The notes below the pieces were generated by a model. That model searched no databases and was not told the origin of the DNA. It saw only the letters and a program-made list of their open reading frames with translations. The translations under genes and the position numbers were made by a program. Shown one piece after another: positions 27,296 to 35,650 of a stretch of 64,000 nt of DNA (the first letter of the stretch is position 1; every line of letters begins with the position of its first letter). The stretch comes from Pseudomonadota bacterium. Lineage in GTDB: Bacteria; Pseudomonadota; Alphaproteobacteria; Sphingomonadales; Sphingomonadaceae. The stretch covers positions 186,001-250,000 of the forward strand of contig JAEWBB010000011.1 of assembly GCA_023391375.1 (NCBI GenBank), read 5' to 3'.

Positions 27296-28030
27296 TCATC
27301 GCAGCCGCTTGACCTGCATCCGGCCGTCATCGCCGAGGCGGGTCTGGAAATTGGGCAGCGCCTTGATCAATTCCGACAAGCGGTTGAAGCCGTAATTGCG
27401 GACGGCGAAGCTCGACACCGCCTTGGCGCGCTGCCCCAGCTCGCTGAGCGAAGCGTAGCCTTCGTCGTCGCGCTTGGACGCCTTGTAGGCAGCGCCGAGG
27501 AGCTTCAGCAGCTCGGAATCGATCGGCGGCTGGCCTTCTTCGGTCGCCGGCGCCTCCATGACTTCGGCTTCTTCGGCCACCAGGGCGGCGACATCGAAAA
27601 AGCGGGTGCATGCCTGCCGAAAGCTGGCCGGCGTCTTGCCCGTACCGAAGCCATAGACGGGGAGACCGTCCTCGCGGATGCGCTGGGCGAGCGGGAGGAA
27701 ATCGCTGTCGCTCGACATGATTCCGAACCCATCGACATGGCCGCGATACAAAAGGTCCATCGCCTCGATCGTCATTTTCATGTCGGTCGCGCTCTTGCCC
27801 TTGACGACGTCGAACTGCTGCACGGGAATGATCGAGTGCTGGCCGGTCAGCGCGCCCCAGCCCTTGAGGCTGGCCTTGGCCCAGTTGCCGTAGGCGCGGC
27901 GGATGTTGATCGTGCCGAGCTCACCGAGCACCAGCAGCACCTCGTCGAGGTGGTCGGGACTGGCGTTGTCGGCGTCGATCAGGAGGGCGATGTTGAGTTC
28001 GGCTTCCATGCCGCCGTTGCCGTTCGTCAT
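27296..28030 (-). CDS. NYN-domain (PIN-like) RNase protein with C-terminal LOTUS-type region
   Basis: A 244-residue protein. The N-terminal NYN domain has IALLIDADNAS (first Asp), KSATDMKMTIEAMDLLY (second Asp) and IMSSDSDFLPLAQRIRE (third Asp cluster), the acidic metal-binding centre of PIN-like RNases. A linker leads to a C-terminal helical domain (LLKLLGAAYKAS, YASLSELGQRAK, YGFNRLSELIKALPNFQ) resembling OST-HTH/LOTUS RNA-binding domains. ATG 28009 (MEAELN) is an alternative start. RNA targets are unknown. Confidence 0.85.
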   Translation of the reverse strand: MTNGNGGMEAELNIALLIDADNASPDHLDEVLLVLGELGTINIRRAYGNWAKASLKGWGALTGQHSIIPVQQFDVVKGKSATDMKMTIEAMDLLYRGHVDGFGIMSSDSDFLPLAQRIREDGLPVYGFGTGKTPASFRQACTRFFDVAALVAEEAEVMEAPATEEGQPPIDSELLKLLGAAYKASKRDDEGYASLSELGQRAKAVSSFAVRNYGFNRLSELIKALPNFQTRLGDDGRMQVKRLR

Positions 28031-28137
28031 CGCTCAAATCCCTTCACTTCATCCCTCTTATCGCATCGGAGGCGGAACGAAACCGCCTTTCACACTTTGA
28101 ACAGCCCATCGGGGGAGGGATTGTACGGAGGTTGACG

Positions 28138-28476
28138 ATGAAGAAGTTCGCTCTTGCTGCCACGGCTGCCGCCGCCGTCTCGCTGACGGCCTGCGCGACC
28201 GATCCTTATGGCTACAACAACGGCTATGGATACCAGAATAACGACCAGGCTCGCCGCGCCGCGACGGGTGCCGCGATCGGTGGCCTCGCCGGCGCTGCTG
28301 TCGGCGCTGTCGTTCCGGGCGTCAGCCCTGTGGCCGGCGCGGTGGCTGGTGCCGTGCTGGGCGGCGTGGCCGCATCGGTCATCAAGGGCCGCCAGTACTA
28401 CCGCGATACGCGCGGCTATTGCTATTACGTCGACCAGTACGGCCAGCCGCACTACGACTATAACACCCGCTGTTAG
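28138..28476 (+). CDS. Glycine-zipper lipoprotein
   Basis: A 112-residue outer-envelope lipoprotein. Lipobox LTAC with Cys at residue 19, a Tyr/Asn-rich stretch, then a glycine-zipper helix pair (GAAIGGLAGAAVGAVVPG, GAVAGAVLGGVAAS) and a C-terminal YYVDQYGQPHYDYN tail. ATG 28138 has GGAGGT six bases before it. A GGAAC at 28074 with CTTT 16 bases on is a weak EcfG-like candidate. A strong terminator follows. Confidence 0.88.
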   Translation: MKKFALAATAAAAVSLTACATDPYGYNNGYGYQNNDQARRAATGAAIGGLAGAAVGAVVPGVSPVAGAVAGAVLGGVAASVIKGRQYYRDTRGYCYYVDQYGQPHYDYNTRC

Positions 28477-28499
28477 TTCTTTCAGCTAGTACAAAGGCT

Positions 28500-28537
28500 T
28501 GGGCGCGAATCCTGCGAGGGATTCGCGCCCTTTCCTT
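28500..28537 (+). terminator. Intrinsic terminator after the glycine-zipper gene
   Basis: GGGCGCGAATCC and GGATTCGCGCCC form a perfect 12-bp stem with loop TGCGAG (28501-28530), followed by TTTCCTT. The opposite strand has no T-run, so it works for the plus-strand gene; its end touches the stop of the convergent carbonic anhydrase gene. Confidence 0.93.
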
Positions 28538-29168
28538 AGGCCGGCGCAAACTCGCCGCCCGCCTCGTCGAGAAGGTAGAGGGTCCCTTCCGAAATGGCGA
28601 AATGGCAGCCGACCAACTTGAGTGTTCCGGCCTGCTCCCGTTCGGCGATGAAGGGGAAAGTACGCAAGTTCGCCAGGCTTTGGCGGATCGCGGCTTCTTC
28701 AAGAATCCGTGCGGCCTTTTCGTCAGTGCCGTGGTCGTGGGCGATCTTTTCCGCGGGACCCTCGATCTGGCCCATCCAGCGGTCGATGAACCCGCCTTCG
28801 CCGGCCTTCGCGCCGGCAAACGCGCCGGTTAGGGCAGCCTTGATGCCGCCGCAGCGTTCATGACCCATCACCATGACCTCGGGCGTGCCGAGCTGCGTGA
28901 CGGCAAATTCCAGCGCGGCGGACACGCCGTGGAGGCCGCCGCCTTCTTCGAACGGCGGGACGAGGTTGGCGACATTTCGAACGACGAAAATCTCGCCCGG
29001 GTCGGTGTCGAAGATCGTGGCCGGATCTGACCGGCTATCGGAGCAGGCGATGATCACGGCGCGCGGCGACTGGCCCTCGGCTAGCTCGCGCCATTCCGCG
29101 GCGGCCCCGGTCACGCGCTTGTCGCGAAAACGGCGGTAACCCGCCAACAGATCGCCGAAACCCTTCAC
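28536..29168 (-). CDS. Beta-class carbonic anhydrase
   Basis: A 210-residue zinc enzyme interconverting CO2 and bicarbonate in the cytoplasm. ACSDSRSDP supplies the first Zn Cys (residue 42) and the Asp/Arg dyad; MGHERCGGIKAA supplies the His and second Cys. VVRNVANLVPP is also conserved. No signal peptide. Divergent from lipA. Confidence 0.95.
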   Translation of the reverse strand: MKGFGDLLAGYRRFRDKRVTGAAAEWRELAEGQSPRAVIIACSDSRSDPATIFDTDPGEIFVVRNVANLVPPFEEGGGLHGVSAALEFAVTQLGTPEVMVMGHERCGGIKAALTGAFAGAKAGEGGFIDRWMGQIEGPAEKIAHDHGTDEKAARILEEAAIRQSLANLRTFPFIAEREQAGTLKLVGCHFAISEGTLYLLDEAGGEFAPA

Positions 29169-29254
29169 GCATCATCTCCTCGAAAGTCGGGGCGTGCCTA
29201 CGCCGCGGAGGCAGGGGGTGGCAAGCGGGCGCCGCAATCGCTATCTGGCCCGCC

Positions 29255-30184
29255 ATGAACGCACCGCTCCCCGTGCCCCCGAAGCAGCGCAAGCCCGACT
29301 GGATCCGCGTCAAGGCGCCGACCAGCGAGGGTTACGCCGAAACCCGTCGCCTGATGCGCTCGAAGAACCTCGCCACCGTCTGCGAGGAAGCAGCCTGTCC
29401 GAACATCGGCGAATGCTGGACAAAGAAGCACGCCACGGTGATGATCCTGGGCGATACCTGCACCCGGGCCTGTGCCTTCTGCAACGTCAAGACAGGCATG
29501 CCGCGCGCGGTTGACCCGATGGAGCCGCAGAATACCGCAGACGCGGTGGCCGCGATGGGGCTCGAGCATATCGTCATTACCTCGGTCGATCGCGACGACC
29601 TGCCGGACGGCGGCGCGAGCCAGTTCGTCAAGGTGATCGAGGCGATCCGCAAGACCACGCCGAGCACGACGATCGAAATCCTGACGCCAGACTTCCGCAA
29701 CAAGCACGAAGCGGCGGTCGAGGCGATCGTCGCGGCGCGGCCGGACGTCTACAATCACAATCTCGAGACCGTCCCCAGGCTTTACCCGACTATTCGCCCG
29801 GGCGCGCGTTACTATGCGTCGCTGCGCTTGTTGGAGCAGGTCAAGAAGCTCGACCCTTCGATTTTCACCAAGTCGGGCGTAATGGTCGGCCTCGGCGAGC
29901 AGCGGCTCGAAGTGCACCAGGTGATGGACGACATGCGCTCGGCCGGCATCGATTTCCTGACCATGGGCCAGTATCTCCAGCCAACCCCGCGCCATGCGAA
30001 GGTCGAGGAATATGTCCATCCCGACGCGTTCAAGGCCTATGCCTTGATCGCGCGCGCCAAGGGCTTCCTCCTGGTCGCGGCGACGCCGCTGACCCGCTCG
30101 AGCTATCACGCCGGCGACGACTTCAAGAAGATGCAGGACGCGCGCAACAAGCAGCTGGCGCGGACCGGGGGCGTGCTCGCCTGA
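29255..30184 (+). CDS. lipA: Lipoyl synthase
   Basis: A 309-residue radical SAM enzyme inserting two sulfurs into octanoyl-protein. The auxiliary cluster is in CEEAACPNIGEC, the SAM cluster in CTRACAFCNV, and the C-terminal RSSYHAGDDF carries the conserved RSSY serine. The start ATG precedes the family's KPDWIRVKAP. The stop overlaps the following gene (TGATG). Confidence 0.97.
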   Translation: MNAPLPVPPKQRKPDWIRVKAPTSEGYAETRRLMRSKNLATVCEEAACPNIGECWTKKHATVMILGDTCTRACAFCNVKTGMPRAVDPMEPQNTADAVAAMGLEHIVITSVDRDDLPDGGASQFVKVIEAIRKTTPSTTIEILTPDFRNKHEAAVEAIVAARPDVYNHNLETVPRLYPTIRPGARYYASLRLLEQVKKLDPSIFTKSGVMVGLGEQRLEVHQVMDDMRSAGIDFLTMGQYLQPTPRHAKVEEYVHPDAFKAYALIARAKGFLLVAATPLTRSSYHAGDDFKKMQDARNKQLARTGGVLA

Positions 30185-30645
30185 TGCCGCGGCATAGCGA
30201 GACCAAGCACCTTCCTTACACGCCCGAACAACTGTTCGAGCTCGTTGCCGATGTCGCGCGCTACGACGAATTCCTGCCCTGGGTGACGGCCGTCCGAGTC
30301 CGTTCGAACAGCGAGACCGAAATGGTCGCCGACCTGATCGTCGGCTTCAATGCGTTCAAGGAGCGCTTTACCTCCAAGGTGACCAAGCAACGGCCCGACC
30401 ACATCTGCGTCGATTACGTAGAAGGTCCGCTCAAATATCTGAAAAACGAATGGAAATTCGAGCACGCCGATGACGGCGGCACGAACCTGTTCTTCTCGGT
30501 CGACTTTGCTTTCAAGAGCCGCATTTTCGAAAGCCTGGCGGGCGCCATGTTCGACCGCGCGCTTCGCCGCATGACCGGCGCATTCGAACAGCGCGCCGCC
30601 GCGCTTTACGGTAGCAGCAACTCGAGCGCCGTCAGCGCCGCCTGA
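30184..30645 (+). CDS. COQ10/RatA-type START-domain ubiquinone-binding protein
   Basis: A 153-residue SRPBCC-fold protein: YTPEQLFELVADVARYDEFLPW, FKERFTSKVT, VDYVEGPLKYLKNEWKF and VDFAFKSRIFESL are the conserved COQ10 segments. It probably carries or presents ubiquinone to the respiratory chain. The RatA toxin name is used for the E. coli relative, but context gives no antitoxin. It is coupled to lipA and its tail overlaps the convergent pncC by 40 bases. Confidence 0.9.
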   Translation: MPRHSETKHLPYTPEQLFELVADVARYDEFLPWVTAVRVRSNSETEMVADLIVGFNAFKERFTSKVTKQRPDHICVDYVEGPLKYLKNEWKFEHADDGGTNLFFSVDFAFKSRIFESLAGAMFDRALRRMTGAFEQRAAALYGSSNSSAVSAA

Positions 30646-31112
30646 AGGCGCACGCCCGAACGTCCACCCGATGCGTCGAGCAATTTGGAGTCGGCGTGGA
30701 TTTCCTCCACCGGCTGCCCGCGTTCGGCACGCGCGAACACGACGGTCCCGACGGGCTTCGACGGCGTGCCGCCATCGGGGCCCGCGATCCCTGTAATCGC
30801 TACTGCCAAGTCCGCGTCCGACCCTTCGAGCGCGCCACGCGCCATGGCCCAGGCCGTGGCAATGCTGACGGCGCCGAATGTCGAAATGACGTCATCGCCG
30901 ACACCGAGGCGCTTCGATTTGGATTCGTTCGAGTAGGTCACGAAGCCGCCGAAGAACACATCGCTGGCGCCCGGAATTTCCGTCAATGCCGCGCTGACCA
31001 GGCCGCCGGTGCAGCTTTCGGCCACGGTGATCCTGCGACCGGCTGAGCGATTGGCTTCGATCACGTCGCGCGCCTTGGCGACCAGTCCATAGGGGAGGAG
31101 GAATTCGCCCAT
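30606..31112 (-). CDS. pncC: CinA-family nicotinamide-nucleotide amidohydrolase
   Basis: A 168-residue single-domain CinA C-terminal-type enzyme deamidating NMN to NaMN. AESCTGGLVSAALTEIPGASDVFFGG includes the active-site Ser, and TYSNESKSKRLGV and AITGIAGPDGGTPSKPVGTV complete the site. The start is one base after the ispDF stop. The last 40 bases are antisense to the COQ10-like gene. Confidence 0.93.
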   Translation of the reverse strand: MGEFLLPYGLVAKARDVIEANRSAGRRITVAESCTGGLVSAALTEIPGASDVFFGGFVTYSNESKSKRLGVGDDVISTFGAVSIATAWAMARGALEGSDADLAVAITGIAGPDGGTPSKPVGTVVFARAERGQPVEEIHADSKLLDASGGRSGVRLQAALTALELLLP

Positions 31113-31113
31113 G

Positions 31114-32265
31114 TCAGCCTTTCATCCGCACCGTGGCCGCGGCCTGCGCCGCGATCCCTTCGCTGCGCCCGGTGAAACCGAGGCGCTCGCTCGTCGTCGC
31201 CTTGATGCTGACCGATGAGGTGGGGAGGGCGGCGATTTGCGCAACCCTTTCGCGCATCGCCTCCCGGTGAGGGCCGACCTTGGGCGTTTCGCAGATGACG
31301 GTGCAATCGAGGAAATCGACGACTCCGCCGGCGATGCGCACCTGTTCGCAGGCGAAGGCGAGGAAACGGTCGCTCGAGGCGCCCTTCCATCGCGGGTCGG
31401 ACGGAGGGAAATGCTGGCCGATGTCGCCAAGGCCTGCCGCGCCGAGCACGGCGTCGGTCAGCGCGTGGAGCACGACGTCGGCATCGCTATGTCCGGCCAG
31501 GCCCTTGTCGTGCGGCACCTCGATGCCGCCCAGCATGATAGGTCCTTCGCCGGCGAAGGCGTGGACGTCGAAACCGAGCCCGGTCCGGCTGACCATCAGC
31601 GCGGCCTGTTGTGCTTCGGCACGGGCGAAGTCTGCCGGTGACGTCAATTTCTCAAGCATCGGGTCGCCTTCCACCGTCACCACTTTCAATCCGGCCGCAA
31701 GCAGGACCGAGCTCTCGTCGGTCGCTCGCGACGTGCCAGCCTCGCATATTGCGTAGGTGAGATCGCCGACATGGAACGCCTGCGGTGTCTGGACGCGGAC
31801 CAGCCCCTTTCGCTCGACATTGCCGTCAAGCGCTCCTGCCGAGCTCCTCGCCAACGTATCGGCGACTGGGAGCACAGGCACCGCGCCGTCGGCCTTGTCG
31901 AGTGCGTCGAGCAACCGGTCGATGACAAGCGGCGGGCAAAAGGGGCGGGCGGCGTCGTGCACCAACACGATCGAGTCCTCGGGGAGGGCAGCGAGACCCT
32001 TCGCCACACTGTCGGCCCGCTCGGCGCCGCCTGCGATCATCTCGCCAACGTCGCGGTCGCCGATGGCCAGTCGCGCCACTTCCTGCTGTCCCGATGCCAC
32101 GACCATCCGAACGCCGGTAACCCGCGGATGTGACGTCATGGCGTCGATGGCGTGGGCCAGTACGCTCTTGCCGCCAATCATGCGAAATTGCTTGGGAACG
32201 TCACCGCCCATCCGGCTTCCCGAGCCGGCGGCGACGATCAGTGCGTAAACGGGGGTTTTGGCCAT
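31114..32265 (-). CDS. ispDF: Bifunctional MEP cytidylyltransferase / MEcPP synthase
   Basis: A 383-residue fusion catalysing steps three and five of the MEP isoprenoid pathway. N-terminal IspD: VAAGSGSRMGGDVPKQF and VHDAARPF. C-terminal IspF begins near residue 225: GLGFDVHAF and AGHSDADVVLHALTDA supply Zn ligands. The missing middle step, ispE, is at 8.4 kb. ATG 32265 is chosen over one seven residues upstream because MAKTPVYALIVAAG starts the domain. The fusion is usual in alphaproteobacteria. Confidence 0.96.
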   Translation of the reverse strand: MAKTPVYALIVAAGSGSRMGGDVPKQFRMIGGKSVLAHAIDAMTSHPRVTGVRMVVASGQQEVARLAIGDRDVGEMIAGGAERADSVAKGLAALPEDSIVLVHDAARPFCPPLVIDRLLDALDKADGAVPVLPVADTLARSSAGALDGNVERKGLVRVQTPQAFHVGDLTYAICEAGTSRATDESSVLLAAGLKVVTVEGDPMLEKLTSPADFARAEAQQAALMVSRTGLGFDVHAFAGEGPIMLGGIEVPHDKGLAGHSDADVVLHALTDAVLGAAGLGDIGQHFPPSDPRWKGASSDRFLAFACEQVRIAGGVVDFLDCTVICETPKVGPHREAMRERVAQIAALPTSSVSIKATTSERLGFTGRSEGIAAQAAATVRMKG

Positions 32266-32318
32266 CAGTCGCGCGCCTTGCCGCAAGGGCCATGCTCCTG
32301 TAAAGGCGCGCGACTTCC

Positions 32319-33317
32319 ATGAGCAGCTTCAAGCCCATCACCATCGGCCCGGTGGCCATCGACGCGCCCGTCATCCTGGCGCCCATGACGGGCGTCACCG
32401 ACCTGCCGTTCCGCAAGATCGTCAAGCGCTACGGCGCCGGCCTGACGGTCAGCGAGATGATCGCCAGCCAGGCCATGATCCGGGAGACCCGGCAGAGCCT
32501 TCAGAAGGCCGCGTGGGATCCCAGCGAGGAGCCGGTGTCCCTTCAGCTCGCCGGCTGCACCGCGAACGAGATGGCGGAAGCCGCCAAGCTCAACGAGCAG
32601 CGCGGTGCCGCGATCATCGACATCAATATGGGCTGCCCGGTGCGCAAGGTGGTCAACGGCGACGCGGGCTCGGCCCTGATGCGCGACCTGCCGCTGGCCG
32701 CCAGCCTGATCGACGCCACCGTAAAGGCGGTGAAGGTGCCGGTGACCGTCAAGATGCGCATGGGCTGGTGCCACGACAGCTTGAACGCCCCGGAATTGGC
32801 GCGCATCGCCGAGGACGTCGGCGCGCAGATGATCACGGTCCACGGCCGAACCCGCAACCAGATGTACAAGGGGAGCGCGGATTGGCGCTTCGTGCGCAAG
32901 GTCAAGGAGGCGACGCGCCTGCCGGTGATCGTCAACGGCGACATTTGCAGCCGTGAGGATGCCCGCACGGCGCTCGACCAGTCGGGCGCCGATGGCGTCA
33001 TGGTCGGCCGCGGCGCCTACGGCCGTCCGTGGCTGCTCGGCCAGGTGATGGCCGACCTCGGCGGGGGCGGGGACAAGCCGGAGCCGTCGCTCGACGAGCA
33101 ATTAACGACCATCCTCGAGCAATATGAGGAAATGCAGGCTCTCTACGGGCGTCAGACCGGCGTCAATCTCGCCCGCAAGCATATCGGCTGGTACACCAAG
33201 GGGCTGGCCGGTTCTGCCGAGTTCCGGAATCGCGTGAACACCCAGGACGATCCGGGTGTCGTCGTGTCGATGCTCAAGGAATTCTACGCGCCCTGGCTCA
33301 GCCGCTCGGCGGCCTGA
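32319..33317 (+). CDS. dusB: tRNA-dihydrouridine synthase B
   Basis: A 332-residue FMN TIM-barrel enzyme reducing uridine in tRNA. APMTGVTDLPFR begins the barrel, DINMGCPVRKV contains the catalytic Cys, VHGRTRNQMYKG and VNGDI the FMN-binding segments, and GVMVGRGAYGRPWL the phosphate site. It is the historic nifR3 position upstream of the nitrogen-regulation genes and is divergent from ispDF. Confidence 0.95.
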   Translation: MSSFKPITIGPVAIDAPVILAPMTGVTDLPFRKIVKRYGAGLTVSEMIASQAMIRETRQSLQKAAWDPSEEPVSLQLAGCTANEMAEAAKLNEQRGAAIIDINMGCPVRKVVNGDAGSALMRDLPLAASLIDATVKAVKVPVTVKMRMGWCHDSLNAPELARIAEDVGAQMITVHGRTRNQMYKGSADWRFVRKVKEATRLPVIVNGDICSREDARTALDQSGADGVMVGRGAYGRPWLLGQVMADLGGGGDKPEPSLDEQLTTILEQYEEMQALYGRQTGVNLARKHIGWYTKGLAGSAEFRNRVNTQDDPGVVVSMLKEFYAPWLSRSAA

Positions 33318-33376
33318 TCGCATCCCCGCAATAGGTGTGTTCTTTTTGCAACGCGCCCATGCTAGGGCGGTCGTGA

Positions 33377-35650
33377 ATGGACGCCCGTACGCTTGATTCC
33401 GAACCCCTGACCGCCGCCCAGCGCCGCGCCGCATGGATCGAGCGCGAGAAGGCGAGCGGGCGCTTCTATCGCTACGCCAGTTACGGTCTTGGCGTGTTCA
33501 TGCTGGCGATGCTGGTTTTCACCGTCGGCGTCCTGCGCCGCGATGCCGCACCCGGCAATTTCCTGTCGCCGCTGTTGATTGCGTCGCTGCTCATCGGCGT
33601 CCTGATCCCGGCCATCGCGCTGATGGTCCTGCTATCGCGAAACCTGGCGACCTCGCGGGCTGAAAGCCGGATGGGGACGGGACGCCTGCACACCAAGCTT
33701 GTCGCGCTCTTCTCAGTCATCGCCGCGGTCCCGACGGTCCTGGTCGCGATCTTCGCTTCGCTTCTCTTCCAGTCGGGACTGGAATTCTGGTTCTCCGATC
33801 GCGCGCGCAGCATGATCGAGAATACAGTTGCGCTGGCCCGTAGCGCGTACGAGCGCGAGGTCGAAGCGGTCGGCGGGGAAACCGTGACGATGGCCGGCGA
33901 TCTCGCCGCACCGCTGGCGACGATCAGCATCGATGACCCCCGATTCATCGAATTCTTCGGTCAGCAGGTCTATTACCGGAAGCTGTCGGAAGCCGCGATT
34001 CTGAACATCGGGCAGGACGGGCAGCTCCGTACGCTGGCGCTCGTCAACCCGTACGACCGCCCGCTCGACAAGATGATTACCGGCGACAAGATCGCCGCGC
34101 TGAAAGGCCGGACCAGCGTTTCCATCCCGTCCACCGATCGAGTAGGCGCCCTGACGCGCCTGGAATTCGGTCCGAATACGTATCTTTACGCCAGCCGCGT
34201 CTTCGATCCGCAATTCGAACAGCAGGTGAGGCGAGGGGACGCCGTCCTCAAGGACTATAATTCGCTGCTGTCGAAATCCCGGCTCAACCAGCTGCGATTC
34301 AATTTCGCATTGCTGATCGGTTCGCTGGTCATCGTCGCCTTGGCGATTTTCGCGGCCCTGCGGTTGGCCGATCGTCTCCTTCGACCGGTGGGCGAATTGG
34401 TCAACGCGGCGGGCCGGATCGAGGAGGGCGACTTCTCGGCCCGCGTCCCGATCGAGGACCAGGAGGACGAAATCGCGACTCTGGCCACCGCCTTCAACCG
34501 GATGACGGGGCGTCTGGAAGAACAGACCGGCGCCCTCAAGTCCGCCAACGCGCAGCTCGACACTCGCCGCGCCTTTATCGAGGCGGTGCTGTCATCGGTC
34601 AGCGCCGGGGTCATCGCGCTCGATGAGGGACGGCGGATCCTTCTCATCAATCGCTCGGCCGAGGCCCTGCTTAACCAGGGCGAAGAGCCGCTCGAAGGCA
34701 TGCTGCTGGCCGAGATTTCGCCGGACCTGCAGGAGTTTATCTCCGGAGAGGCGCGCGATGCCACGGTCAGCGTCAATGCAGAGGGCGGCCAGCGGACACT
34801 TGCCGTCAAGCGCATGCGCACTGCCGATGGCTCGGTGTTGACGTTCGACGACATTACCGACCAGCTGAGCGACCAGCGCCGCGCCGCATGGTCCGACATC
34901 GCGCGTCGCATCGCCCACGAAATCAAGAACCCGCTGACCCCGATCCAGCTGGCGGCCGAGCGCCTTCAGCGGCGGTATGGCGAGGAAGTCCAAAGCGATC
35001 CTGACACCTTCTCGCGGCTGACCGAAACCATCGTCCGGCAGGTCGGCGACCTGCGCCGGATGGTGGATGAATTCTCCAACTTCGCACGAATGCCGAAACC
35101 GGTCTTTCGCCAGGAGAACGTCCACGAGATCGCGCGGGCTGCACTGTTCCTGCATGAGGTCGCGCACCCGGCGATCAGCTTCGCGATCGATCCGGCGTCC
35201 GCCAATATCCCGATGGTCTGCGACCGCCGCCAGCTCGGGCAGGCGTTGACGAACATCGTCAAGAACGCAGTCGAAGCGATTGAAGCTAAACGCAATCGCG
35301 ATGGATCGTCGCCAGAAGGCGATAAGGTCGAACTCACGATCCGCGAAGAAGGCGACGAGATTTTCCTCGATCTGTTCGATACCGGCATCGGCCTTCCGGA
35401 AAATCGTGAGCGGTTGACCGAACCCTATATGACGACACGGGTGAGAGGCACGGGCCTCGGCCTCGCGATCGTGAAGAAGATCGTCGAAGAACATATGGGT
35501 GAAATCGCTTTCCTCGACCGCAAGGGCGGGGGGACCCACGTCCGCATCCGGTTCGACCGGGCGCGACTGGAAAACATGGCCGACGCGGGCGAGGAACTGC
35601 CCGCACCGAAGGTCGGCGACGATGGCGAATATGATGAGGAGATTGGCTGA
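33377..35650 (+). CDS. ntrY: Membrane sensor histidine kinase NtrY
   Basis: A 757-residue kinase. Three membrane segments lie in the first 135 residues (GLGVFMLAMLVFTVGVL, LLIASLLIGVLIPAIALMVLL, LVALFSVIAAVPTVLVAIFASLLF); a sensor loop follows, then a fourth segment near residue 315 (FALLIGSLVIVALAIFAAL), a HAMP linker and a PAS domain. RRIAHEIKNPLTPIQ carries the phospho-His near residue 514. The ATPase domain has NIVKNAVEA and DTGIGLP, then GTGLGLAIV. Partner is NtrX, coupled at the next start (TGATG). Confidence 0.95.
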   Translation: MDARTLDSEPLTAAQRRAAWIEREKASGRFYRYASYGLGVFMLAMLVFTVGVLRRDAAPGNFLSPLLIASLLIGVLIPAIALMVLLSRNLATSRAESRMGTGRLHTKLVALFSVIAAVPTVLVAIFASLLFQSGLEFWFSDRARSMIENTVALARSAYEREVEAVGGETVTMAGDLAAPLATISIDDPRFIEFFGQQVYYRKLSEAAILNIGQDGQLRTLALVNPYDRPLDKMITGDKIAALKGRTSVSIPSTDRVGALTRLEFGPNTYLYASRVFDPQFEQQVRRGDAVLKDYNSLLSKSRLNQLRFNFALLIGSLVIVALAIFAALRLADRLLRPVGELVNAAGRIEEGDFSARVPIEDQEDEIATLATAFNRMTGRLEEQTGALKSANAQLDTRRAFIEAVLSSVSAGVIALDEGRRILLINRSAEALLNQGEEPLEGMLLAEISPDLQEFISGEARDATVSVNAEGGQRTLAVKRMRTADGSVLTFDDITDQLSDQRRAAWSDIARRIAHEIKNPLTPIQLAAERLQRRYGEEVQSDPDTFSRLTETIVRQVGDLRRMVDEFSNFARMPKPVFRQENVHEIARAALFLHEVAHPAISFAIDPASANIPMVCDRRQLGQALTNIVKNAVEAIEAKRNRDGSSPEGDKVELTIREEGDEIFLDLFDTGIGLPENRERLTEPYMTTRVRGTGLGLAIVKKIVEEHMGEIAFLDRKGGGTHVRIRFDRARLENMADAGEELPAPKVGDDGEYDEEIG

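Noticed and set aside
27195..27299. A 34-codon minus-strand ORF whose ATG overlaps the NYN gene stop (ATGA)
   Set aside because: No motif or homology can be seen, and it runs into the EcfG promoter region of the next gene. Possible but unsupported.
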